A DNA stretch of 64,000 nt from Climacium dendroides (lineage: Eukaryota > Streptophyta > Bryopsida > Hypnales > Climaciaceae): NCBI GenBank assembly GCA_950106755.1, contig OX467083.1:161501-225500 (forward strand). The letters run 5' to 3'. The position numbers and the translations under genes were made by a program. Below are positions 13,334 through 23,900 of this stretch, piece by piece (the stretch's first letter is position 1; every line of letters starts with the position of its first letter). The notes below the pieces were generated by a model. The model was not told where the DNA came from. It did not search any database and was given only the letters and a program-made list of their open reading frames with translations.

Positions 13334-13444
13334 CTTTTTTTTTTGAAAATTTGGGGGGTCCAGGTCAGAGTGCTGGGTGGTGCCTCGGATCCGAGGCACC
13401 ACCTGGCACTCTGACCTGGACCCCCCAAATTTTCAAAAAAAAAG
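13334..13444. repeat. Palindromic hairpin 2
   Basis: An almost perfect 111-bp inverted repeat centred at 13389/13390 in CTCGGATCCGAG. The arm order is a T-run, GAAAATTT, GGGGTCC, 15 variable bases (AGGTCAGAGTGCTGG), GTGGTGCCTCGGA, then the mirror. The only visible asymmetry is one base in the A/T run. A transcript would fold into a long hairpin. Confidence 0.9.
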
Positions 13445-13605
13445 TGAAACATAGTCCTGCAAGCGCTTGATCATCGGCCAGCTGACTCGCACGGGCTCTC
13501 GCGGGGATTCCAGCTGACTCTTGCGAAGAATGTAGTGCGTTCCAGGGGGAGGGAATCCGCGCATGCATGAGGGAGGTGAATGAGTATGCCAAAGGGGGAG
13601 GGAAT

Positions 13606-13920
13606 CAGAGATTTCTGCATGCATATAAGCAACTAATTGATCACATCCACACATTTCCAACAGAGCAACCAACAAGAAGATCGAATTTGTAGCGCTAGCT
13701 ACCTCAATTTCGCACATGATAGTACCTCAACGAGCGCGATTGAATGCACATGTCCTTGCAGTGCTTGAAATAGAATGTGTGGTTTCCAAACTTACATAAG
13801 CTAGCTAGGAGATCAAATGTACGTATTCACGATCAATACCAAGAGTTCGCGTTAAATCGTAATGGGCCTTGTTCTCTGATCAGTTACAAGCAGGAGATTT
13901 TCACTTACATCCATCGTGCA
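13606..13920 (-). repeat. 315-bp inverted repeat, right copy
   Basis: The partner of 8328-8642 in opposite orientation and of identical length. Its outer edge (CCATCGTGCA) lies 21 bp before the third hairpin. The copies differ by scattered substitutions only. Confidence 0.85.
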
Positions 13921-13940
13921 CTACATTTTTTGAATGAAAT

Positions 13941-14074
13941 CAGGACAAGTCATTTTTTTTTGGGAAATTTCTGGGGTCCTGGGCAGTTGGCCAAGTGGTG
14001 CCTCGGATCCGAGGCACCACTTGGCCAACTGCCCAGGACCCCAGAAATTTCCCAAAAAAAAATGACTTGTCCTG
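13941..14074. repeat. Palindromic hairpin 3, perfect 134-bp palindrome
   Basis: Every base from CAGGACAAGTCA at the left edge is mirrored at the right edge, about a centre at 14007/14008 in CTCGGATCCGAG. Arm order: CAGGACAAGTCA, nine T, GGGAAATTTCT, GGGGTCC, 15 variable bases (TGGGCAGTTGGCCAA), GTGGTGCCTCGGA. It is the same skeleton and spacing as hairpin 2 with a different 15-base block. Perfect symmetry suggests recent origin or active correction. Confidence 0.92.
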
Positions 14075-14429
14075 TTAATTTCAGGCATGTGAATATGTCA
14101 CTGGTTTTCTCTTGGCGCTCGTGACGGTCGCGGCGCTCGCGATTGCAGTGTGGCGCTTGTTGCAAAATAAGTGAAAAGGTCATTTTTTGTTGCTCTTTAG
14201 TAGGTCCAGCGGGGGTGCACTAGATGACCTCTGAAAATTTAGGGATCCAAGGCACCTCCCATGGTTTAGGATTTAGGGCCAGGGTTGTCATATCGGACGG
14301 GTCGAGGTGATCAGACGGGACGGACGGACGGGCAAACCGGAGCGGACATCCGGATGGATCAGACAGTCCGGACGCCTTTGGGTTTAGAAATTTTCCAATT
14401 CACAATTCTTTGCCCCACTGTCAATCCAT

Positions 14430-14772
14430 ACTAGAACAGGGCGCGGACGTGGACAGTTAGGGCGGGGACTTGAATGTCAGGGCGGGGATGAAGGGGTGCG
14501 GACACGAATGTTAGGGCGCGGACGAAGGGGCGTAGACGCAAATGTCAAGGCGGGGACTCGAATGTCAGGGACGAAGGGGCACGGACGCGAATGTCAAGGC
14601 GGGGTGGGGACGAAGGGGCGCGGACGTGAATGTCAAGGCGGGGACGAAGGGGCGTAGACGCAAATGTCAGGGCGGAGACGTGAATGTCTGGGCGGGGACT
14701 TGATTGTCAGGGCAGGGACGTGAATGTTAGGGCGGGGACGAAGGGGCGCGGACGTGAAGAGGCGAGGATGGG
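14430..14772. repeat. GC-rich minisatellite, left subterminal
   Basis: Irregular tandem array of the words GGGCGGGGACG, AAGGGGCGCGGACG and TGAATGTCAGGGCG. The same words recur at 17775-17895 in the same orientation and, reverse-complemented, at 19655-19820. This symmetric placement is typical of subterminal transposase-binding repeats of hAT elements, though that role is inferred. Confidence 0.75.
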
Positions 14773-15015
14773 ACTTGAATCAAACGCCATTGTTATGAGG
14801 GATTCCTCTTTCCCAAGGATAAGGAAACCATTAATGGAGCCAACTCTTCATTCGAGTCGAGAAATGTCTTCAAGTCAATGGCTGCATTAAGGCTCCAACT
14901 ACTTTTGGATTTCAAAGAGAATGTGTGGAAGCGTGCCTCTCCCTTCTTGGGGCCGGACTTTTCTTCCTTGCCTTCATGGGGCACTTGAAGATTAGGATGC
15001 ACCCCAAAAAATAAA
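14684..15015 (+). repeat. Direct repeat inside the hAT-like element, copy 1
   Basis: About 330 bp that recurs at 17815-18145 in the same orientation with few differences. The shared segment contains AATCAAACGCCATTGTTATG. The duplicated block starts in the GC-rich array and ends in an AT-rich tract (CCCAAAAAATAAAT). Its short reading frames are too small and repetitive to call genes. Confidence 0.8.
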
Positions 15016-15563
15016 TCTAAAAATTGAAATTGAAATTGCAAAGAAGAAGGACAAAATTGGTGTGAGTAGAATCCCAAGGGGTTTGGAGTCAAGGTATATA
15101 TTTGTTTCAATTCTAATTCAAGGATTCATTTTTCATTCTTCTTAATAGAACCTATTTGGGATTTAGGATTTGAGGTTTACAAATCAAATCATAAGAAACT
15201 TATACTTTTTTAGTTTTTTGTTTAAGGTTTTATTTTTGAAATAATTAGCTACAAGGGTTTGCATTGAAATCAATTGCGATTTTTTTTTGGAAGGGGGGGG
15301 GATGGGATCCTAAAGGGTTTTGGAATTCAAATCAAATACTCCTTAAGTTATTTTGGATTCAAGTTGAACGGGTTTTTTTGGATTGGGGAACCCCAAGCGG
15401 TTTGGGATTGAAATGAAATATTAGTCAAGTTATTTTCAATTCAATCATTCAACTAATAATTTTTTGGGGGAATGAAATCGTAAAAGAATTTGGAATTCAA
15501 ATGAAATCTCCTTAAGTTATTTTGGAATTCAAGTTAAATGGGTTTTTTTTTGGATTGGGGAAC

Positions 15564-17300
15564 TGTAGTATAGTTTTTTCTAAGACAAAACCAAGGCAAT
15601 TCCAAAAAGGTTCGTTCAAGGGAAAGCTCAAATTAGCTTAGTGGCTAGTTAGCTAATGTCACTTTGTAGGTAAATTATGTTGTTAATCTTAATGTATTAA
15701 GGTATTTGGTATATTTCATATTCTATTTAGGTATGGGAAAGGAGTTCTCTTTCTAATTTCCGTCCAATTATAAGTATAAATTTCTAACCACTAAGTCCGT
15801 ACCAGTCTTATATTAAAATAAAATGTGGAACTAAATGTATAAATTAAGGGAACTTGCATCCACAAATCTCATACTTTGAATTCACAGAAATATATTACAA
15901 ATATATTTATTTGCAACCTGCATCTCCCAAGATATATATTTGAACTTTGAAAATTCGGTTTAACCGAGAATTCTTTAATTATTTTCACAATTATCGTTTC
16001 AACATCTAAGTTGCTTTAAGCGCTAATGACTCAATTACTTGAAGTAAATGTAACACATATCCTTTTTAGGAATTGAAAACAACCAAGGACATCGCTTTAA
16101 GCGAATACATTAATACCCAAATGCTTTAAGCAATTCTAAAATTTCCCTTAAGGGATATACAATATGCTTTGTTAAATTATTTAAAGAGCTTCGAATTCTT
16201 TCCTTTTCAAGACTCCGGTCTTCATTCGATTTTGTTTTCTCCTATCTTTAGCTTTAAGCTTCCTCGATATGCATCACCGAGTTATTTTGGATCTCCTTTT
16301 TTCTCCAATTGCAATACTAACTCTAAATTATGCTTTCTAAATTTACAATTAAATATAAATTCTAATAAATAAAATAAAATAAATTTAAATGCACATTCAA
16401 ACATTCAATCTTGTACACATGTCTTCAATTGGAATACCATTTATTAATTATATGAATAATCATTCAATATTTAGAATGTACATCATTTGTTTGCAATTGT
16501 TCAATAACTTCTATTCACTAGAAATGTAAAATCATTTTCCAACTCAAAATAAATCTCAATCTTAAGTTTTGTTTTAAACATACATGTCCATTTAAAATAC
16601 AAAAATATTCCAATACTTTAATAAAAATAATTACCGATCGATGGTAAATTATTAAATTTGAAAATAAAGTCCAATCTCTGGATCACTCAAATCCAAATCA
16701 CTCCTTGGTTTATAAACAATTTCCAATCACTGGAATTATTAAGTCAATCACTAACTTAATATTTTATTTCTCTTCTACTTCAAATTTTGCTTTGAGCATT
16801 GACATAAAAATTCTCTTACGAGATAAATTATAACCGATGAACAAAATCCACTCCACACATAATCCAATTCTCTTAAAGAGACTTTCCAAAATAAAAATGC
16901 TCAAGGCAATAAATAATCCTCACGATTAAACTTCATGCTTTTAGCAATAAATACCATCACTTAAGTGATTAATCCACACAAAAACGGAATAACATCTATG
17001 AATCTATAACACAATGCAAGAAAAATGTGACCTCACGTCACTAACACAAGAGAGAATTAAAAAAAGAGAGAGAAGAATGAAAGAAGAGAAACTATTTATC
17101 ATGATCCTCCTTAAACACCCCTTCCAATCTCTTGATAAAACCCCGTCAAAGTCCATAACCGCTCAAGCCAAAAAGTCTTTTCACACTTTAACTTCAAATA
17201 TCATCACATTGACACTTAATTACCCAAAACTTAAAACATATAATCCATTTCACACTTAAAAAACAAAATTTAACTAAAAAATAAAATTGTCTTAACTACA
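15564..17300. mobile_element. AT-rich solo LTR nested in the hAT-like element
   Basis: Starts TGTAGTATAG, ends CTTAACTACA, and is flanked by perfect 5-bp duplications GGAAC (15559-15563 and 17301-17305). Removing it with one duplication restores GGATTGGGGAACCCC, which also occurs uninterrupted near 15380. The ends are TG...CA with an inverted TGTAGT/ACTACA. There is no pol or gag frame, and the sequence is far more AT-rich than the other LTR families here, so it belongs to a different lineage. Orientation is not determinable. Confidence 0.85.
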
Positions 17301-17570
17301 GGAACCCCAAGCGGTTTGCAATTGAAGTGAAATACTAGTCAAGTTATTTTCAATTCAATCATTCAACTAATAATTTTTTTGGGGAATGGAATCGTAAAAG
17401 AATTTGGAATTCAAATGAAATCTCCTTAAGTGATTTTGGAATTCAAGTTAAATGGGTTTTTTTTTGGATTGGGGAACCCCAAGCAGTTTGCAATTGAAGT
17501 GAAATACTAGTCAACTTATTTTCAATTCAATCATTCAACTAGCAAATATTTTTTTAATGGTGCCCTATTG

Positions 17571-17610
17571 GATTTAGGGTTTTTAGGGTTTAGGGTTTAG
17601 GGTTTGAATT
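17571..17610. repeat. Short interstitial TTTAGGG-type repeat
   Basis: A few contiguous plant-type telomere units (GGGTTTTTAGGGTTTAGGG and onward), too short and too interior to be a chromosome end. Confidence 0.8.
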
Positions 17611-17745
17611 TGGCTTGGAGGGAGTTTAAATTTCCCTTGGAGGGAGTTCAAATTTTCCTTGGAGGGAGTTCAAATTTCCCTTGGAGGGAGTTAAAAATTC
17701 CTTTGGAGGGAGTTAAAAATTCCCTTGGAGGGAGTTCTAGTCTGT
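17611..17745. repeat. Minisatellite of about 23 bp, six units
   Basis: Six successive copies of TTGGAGGGAGTT followed by AAATTTCCC or AAAAATTCC variants. It directly follows the telomere-type repeat. Confidence 0.85.
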
Positions 17746-17814
17746 CACTTGGATAACTTCCCGCACATACGCCCAGGTTAGGGCAGGGACTCGAATGTCA
17801 GGGCAGGGACTTGA

Positions 17815-18145
17815 ATGTCAGGGCGAGGACGTGAATGTCTGGGTGGGGATGTGAATGTTAGGGCGGGGACGAAGGGGCGCGGACGTGAAGAGGCGAGCAT
17901 GGGACTCGAATCAAACGCCATTGTTATGAGGGATTCCTCTTTCCCAAGGATAGGGAAACCATTAATGGAGCCAACTCTTCATTCGAGTCGAGGAATGTCT
18001 TCAAGTCAATGGCTGCATTAAGGCTCCAACTACTTTTGGATTTCAAAGAGAATGTGTGGAAGCGTGCCTCTCCCTTCTTGGGGCCGGACTTCTCTTCCTT
18101 GCCTTCATGGGGCACTTGAAGATTAGGATGCATCCCAAAAAATAA
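17815..18145 (+). repeat. Direct repeat inside the hAT-like element, copy 2
   Basis: The second copy of 14684-15015. It differs by scattered substitutions such as GGATAGGGAAACC for GGATAAGGAAACC. Confidence 0.8.
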
Positions 18146-19654
18146 ATTTAAAAATTGAAATTGAACTTACAAATAAGTTGAAGAGGAATTTGAAATTATG
18201 CACTATAAGGTTTTGGATTTATATCAAAAAACAAGATACCCCTTTTTCTTGAAATTCAAATTAATTAATTTTTTTTTGGAATTCTTGCAATACAAACTAC
18301 AAGGATTTAGATATCAAAAAACAAATTAAACATACTTTATATTTTTTTTTAGAGTTCTAATTGAATGTTTTTATTTTTGATAATGGAGGCTATAAGGATA
18401 TGGAAATTAGATTTTACATCAACAATATATTACAATGTTCGCAAATGTAATTGAAAGAATCAAGGATTTGTTTTTGAAAATAGAAGCTACAAGGATTTTG
18501 AAAGGAAACAAAAGGCAAGTTCGAGTGGTTTTGAAGTAAGTTCAAGGTTTTAATCTTGTTACCGAATGCTACAAGGGTTTTGATTTCTTATCAAATAAAT
18601 GTTATTTTTTTTTTAGTTGTAGTTGAAGGCTTCATGGTGTTGGTAAGTTGTTGTTTCAAGTATTTAAAATTCAAATCAAATACAAGTTAAATGTTATGCA
18701 TTTGTTCTTGAAGGGCTTTAATTTATAAGTATGGGTTATAAGAGTTTTGAAATTCTTTCAAATTTAAGTTAATATTTTTGGGTTCCACTTCAAAGGTTGA
18801 TTTGTATTAATGGAAAATAAAAAGATTGGGAATTGAAACCTTACCCAAGTTATTTTGGTCTTTCTTCTATTATGACAATTGTATGAGTTCTGTAATTTAA
18901 TGAAGGAATGTATAATAAGCAAAGTAGCAAACAACTTTGAATGCAAAAGAGCATGGGCCTATGGTAGATTGCTATAGGCACCTCAAATTTTGCCTTAAAC
19001 CATGGATTGTAGCATGCATGAAGGAATGTCTTCGAAATAAATAATACTCTTTAATTTTAAATTTTAAAAAAAAAATCGTATTGTAATTACAAAATAAAAG
19101 CTAATCCTGAGACATTGTATGAATGAAAGATTTAAAAGTTCTAAACAAGACATCTAGCTTATAAATTAGAAGATCAACGTTCTATTTTAGTAATTAATTT
19201 GAAGAATATGAATTCTTCATCAAATGAAATCCGGAAAAATATGGTTTGTACAAGGGTCAAGGGCCTTCTTTTGTTCCCAAAGAAATGAGTTCAATTTGAC
19301 TCCAATTTATGTAAATGAGATTCACATGAACAAGGGTCCCTCCTTATTGCCTATAAATTCAAAAGAAATTAGTATTTGTTGGCCTACAATGCAAAAAGAA
19401 TATGGTGGAATTGAATGACGGCTCCTTTATTGGTTCTTAATAGCAAATGAATTAAATTCATTTGCCTTCAAGGGAAAAAAATACAGATCCATGAAACAAG
19501 GTTGAAGGTTCTTCTTTCTTTACTTTTAAGTTTACAAGGAATTAGTTACACTTGACCCCTCTGGAAAAAGAATATGGTTTGGTTGTACAAGAGCCCCCTT
19601 CATCCCCCAAAATTGTTTCAGTTTGACTCCAATTTTAAAAAATCGTCCGCACCT

Positions 19655-19820
19655 TGACTATTTTCGTCCGCGCCCTGTCACAGTCACGTCCCTGCCCTCA
19701 CCTGGCGTCTGCGCCCTGTCACAGTCACGTCCCCACCCTGACCTGGCGTCCGCGCCCTGTCACAATCACGTCCCCGCCCTAACCTAGCGTCCACGCCCTG
19801 TTATAGTTACGTCCCCGTTG
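19655..19820. repeat. GC-rich minisatellite, right subterminal
   Basis: About four units of roughly 45-50 bp built from CACGTCCCCGCCCT and GGCGTCCGCGCCCTGTCACA. It reads as the reverse complement of the word family at 14430-14772. Confidence 0.75.
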
Positions 19821-20158
19821 TGGATCCTACTTGGCAGGCAGATGGCGTTAATGTGGTGGCCACATCACCTATTTTTTCAATGAAAAAAAGTCAACTTCTT
19901 GTTGACCACATTGGACGGGCGAGACCTCTATCGGACAGGCGAATCGGACGGGCGAATCGGACGGACGGGCGAACCGGACGTCCGTCTAGTATGACAACCA
20001 TGTTTAGGGCCCTAGTACTGCCAAAAAGATTAAGGCATTGTAAATGAAAGACAATATTATAGATGTACATGCGTAGAGATGCCTAGTCCAAAATCTTAAT
20101 TGACTTTGTTGGAGATGATCTTCACATTTATTTTATGTTTTAAGGCTTGCTAGTTTAG

Positions 20159-20707
20159 ATGTTTTTTTATATCCGTTTAAAAATTATATCTAACTCTATC
20201 ATTGGTGACTATCTTCAGACAAGACGAGGCCAAGAAAGAGCTTCACCCACAGTGACACCTATTCAGACACCAGTTAGTGTTGAAGCAGAATCATCTCAAC
20301 TTCTTGCACCATTGCAAGAGACTGAGATGGAGGTGTCAATCGAGTCGGAGGACAAGAACATTGTCGGTGATCAACCAGAAGACGAAGAAGTATTGATTAC
20401 TTTTGATGATGTCCTAGACGCTGTGGACAACTTCCATGACACATTTGAGACCACTGTGCAGAGTCAAGCGTGTATTCAAGGACCTCAGAAGCGTACACAC
20501 CACCATTCCCCACCATTAGCATCAGCTGAGACGGACGATCCAAAACAACCTTGTCGAACCTTTTCGGAATTCCTACCATCCGAGACTGGTGGCAATCCCT
20601 TGGGTATAGAGTTCTGTGACTGCACGTGTAGTAGTGCCCGGAATTTTGGAGATCCAGTCTGCATCTTTTTGAGCTCAGACTCGGATGAAGATGTAGAAAT
20701 TGACTGA
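20159..20707 (+). CDS. Probable 5' exon of the ParB-methyltransferase gene
   Basis: An open frame of acidic, low-complexity composition without recognised domain. A good splice acceptor (ATCTTCAG) precedes 20219 in frame, so the real exon probably begins there and the upstream ATG is not the start. The frame ends in a TGA at 20705-20707, but a GTAGAA donor after GATGAAGAT (20691) would splice in phase to 20913, where a clear acceptor (TTTTAAACTTGCAG) lies. That would make it the N-terminal tail of the next gene. Alternatively it is a separate small gene. Earlier exons were not found. Confidence 0.4.
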   Translation: MFFYIRLKIISNSIIGDYLQTRRGQERASPTVTPIQTPVSVEAESSQLLAPLQETEMEVSIESEDKNIVGDQPEDEEVLITFDDVLDAVDNFHDTFETTVQSQACIQGPQKRTHHHSPPLASAETDDPKQPCRTFSEFLPSETGGNPLGIEFCDCTCSSARNFGDPVCIFLSSDSDEDVEID

Positions 20708-20912
20708 CTCTAGTGAGATACAGGGATGTAGTTTATGAGATAGTTGCATTCCCTTGACATTGGTTTTTCCATGAAATTCTATTACAAGAATGATTGATTG
20801 TATTATTTATTATTTCATTATGGATTTCATCAATTTTTCAATGTCAGTATGTCTCTACATTTATCTTGGCTATTTCAAATGTAATAAAACCTCTCATGTT
20901 TTAAACTTGCAG

Positions 20913-23900
20913 ATGGATGGCACCCCATCAAACTTGTGGCGTGAAGAGACAAATCTCCAGACTCCAACTACAGGAGACTCAACGCAACCGGCCATTGCAG
21001 GGGACGGAGAAAGGGAAGACGAGGGTGACATGATGGAAGAAGACGCACCGGTCATTGTGATGGAGGGAGATGACAAAGATTTTTTGGAAGAAGAACTCCG
21101 CCAGTACTACAAGGTGGATTTGGTGAAGTCTATAGCGTCCCTTCGAATGAAGCCGGACCACCTTTTCAGAATGAACATCCCACTCTGCCGGATGGTGTCC
21201 ATGCCCATCGTAAGGCCTACCTTATCATGCGACCTCGAGTTCCTAGAACACAAGTTCAGCAAGGGCTACCGCGACGGGGCAACGGTTTTCTACGTGACAA
21301 CAACTGACGAGGCTGGAGAGAGCTTCCAATTCACTGAAGGGGAGATGGAGGCGTGGGGGCCGCTATGGAAGGAAAAGAATGACGCGTTCAATGCCTACGT
21401 GGAATCCGTGCCCAAACTCAGGTTTTTAAAAAACCTGAAGTTCTATATTTGCGATGGAAACCATCGACTCATCTCTTGGATGAAGTACATTGGAAAAATG
21501 CATTCCAATGACATTGAATGGCATTACGCGGTGGATGCCATTGTACTTGACACAAAGAAGAGGACGGAGCTCGTCATGCATGTTATGCATGACATCAACA
21601 AGTATGCTTTCTGATACCTTCAAGCCTTTCTTATGTACTTTTGCTTTACATTTTAATTTTTTTTATGTGATTTTTGGATGCTGCAGATGCTGTGATGAAT
21701 CTCACTGTGATTAATTGTTTTCCAGATCCACCGAGGATTCTCACGTTAAAACCAACTTGGTTCACACACTCTATAGGGTGCAAAAGTATGGCCTTCTTCC
21801 CATTGAGCGTTTTCAAGAGATGTTGAGGCCTTCCGAGCTTCGACTGTGTGGGGCACTGAAACCGAAGCTGACGTGGTATTCTATGCCACTACAAGTCTTC
21901 ATGGCATTTGTATTCGGGGTAAGGATGCCCGGGCTTGTTGAATTTGATGTTTTATATTCTCTTCTATTTTATACTTGCTTTATTTGTATTTGAAGGTGTT
22001 ATTTTTCACTTGCTTCTGCAGCAAGAGGTTGCGCAGTCTGCAGATGCAGCTGGTCGCAAATACAATGAGGTGACAGCATAGGAAGACCGTTGCCCCATGG
22101 AACTAGCGCAAGCAATGCGAGCTGGGGCAAACGAGAAACTCGGGAAACTAAACGTCAAGATGTCCAAGTTGGTGGCGGTAGCCAATCCGGTGAACAAGCT
22201 AGGGTTTATTGAGGAGGTACCTCCATCCCCTTGATAGCATTCATATGACATTGCGATTAGGAAGTCTGAAACAGTGACTGACTTTATTTTGTTTTTTAAT
22301 ATCAGATTGAGAGACATTGTAGTGCCAATGAAGTGCCAGAGATGACTCTGGAGAAGCTACAAATGGTGGCCACTTGCAACACCACGGCAGAGCACAAGAT
22401 CAAGTTCTTGAAATGGTGGAACTCATCAACACCATCTCGACATGCCAGGCGATTCCCGCCTAAGCCAGTTTCTGAGACATTACTTGGTCCCTTCTTGAAC
22501 CGCTGTGTGTGGTATGCTGGGGTAAGTGATAATCTTTGTATAAATTTTTAGACGTCATTGGATTTGGATTTTCTTTGTTTAGAATTTCTAGAGTTCATTT
22601 TCTTTCAATGGATGATAAATTTTTGTTGTTCTATGTTTTCTCAGATCGAGGATGCAACGGTGAAGTACTTTGACGACGTTGTCCAGCACGATAGCATTGT
22701 CATCAATATGAACGTCCCGCTGCAGCCGGAGACCTTACAAGAGTACCTGGAGGGATGGAGGAGGAAAATTTGGGATGATGGATATATGAACTACCTCAGG
22801 GGATCAAATTATTTCAAAAAGAACGACAATTTCAAGAAGCATGAGGGGTCCGAACAGGCAGTGAGAAGGGTGCTCTATCGGTATGTCTTACACCACTTTT
22901 GTAAGGCTCATTCAAAAATGCTAATTAATTGGGAACCAATTCAATCTTCCAAGACTTCCATAGCCTGCCTTCAAAGTAGCATATAATTTGTTTCCAACTC
23001 AGGTTCACTTTATCTTGACTCTCATTTGGTATTTGTGATGGAAATGTCTAGATTAAAACTTCACGTGTGGCTCACTTTTCCTTCAATGTTACATTTTTGG
23101 GGGCAATTCAGGTATTTCAAGTTTGAACTTGAGGGAAAAGGTACAATAAAAAAGGATGACTTCCTAGAACTCCTTAGGAGTTTTCTTGATCGCCATTCGG
23201 CAACCTGCATGTACACTTCGAGTCAACTCCAAACATACACCATGGCTCATCTCAGCCGTGGCGCGTGGTACCTCGATTGCCCTATTGGATACACGCATCT
23301 ATCGGAGCAAGCCCTCCGGGGTTCTTTGGAGGGCATTAGTGGGGTTGACTTAAATGTCGATGAGTTCGCAAGTCTCAACGCAGTTCAAAAGGCAAAGGCG
23401 ATTGCCAAGAGGGACAGAGCTGACAGAAAGAAGGCGGCTAAGCTACATTTGGCGCTAGAAACCAAGTCAAAGAGGAAGGCAGACCGCTTGGCAAAGCAAG
23501 AGGAGAAGGAGAGGGAGAAATTGAGAGAGAAGGAGGAGAAAACGAAGGCCAAAGGCAAGAAAAAAGATGAGGGCGATACCGGGGTTCCATTGTCTTCAGC
23601 AGTTGACCAGAGCTCACAGTTGGTGGAAGGAAGCCACACCGGGATGAAGAGGAAGGCCATACTTCCAGAGTGGACGGAGAATATGCTGACCCAAGGCACA
23701 CAAGTCATGGTGATAGACGACGACGACGTCAGAATGGAGGAGCTCATCTTAAACGTGTCCATCATTGATATTATGGAAGATTCTGAGAATTCACCACCAA
23801 ATCCGTATGTTGAAGTCATGGACTTCATTCAAAAGGTATCGTCAACCTTCAAATGTATTTGAATTTTCCTCTCTTTCAATTTCTGGATGAGTTTCTTGTT

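Larger units (their letters stand above)
14280..20002. mobile_element. hAT-like non-autonomous element
   Basis: Starts CAGGGTTGTCATA and ends TATGACAACCATG, imperfect inverted ends of hAT type. It is flanked by the identical 8-bp duplication TTTAGGGC at 14272-14279 and 20003-20010. Just inside each end lie arrays of GGACGGGC-type words in inverted orientation. No transposase frame was found in its 5.7 kb, so it must have been mobilised in trans. It contains internal duplications, minisatellites, a short telomere-type array and a nested solo LTR. Confidence 0.85.

Noticed and set aside
2892..14074. Hairpins as assembly artefacts or tRNA genes
   Set aside because: Three separate copies share block order and spacing with different inner bases, which an artefact would not give. 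No cloverleaf or tRNA boxes are present.
17571..17610. A telomere or chromosome end
   Set aside because: Only a few TTTAGGG-type units, inside a hAT-like element and flanked on both sides by other repeats.
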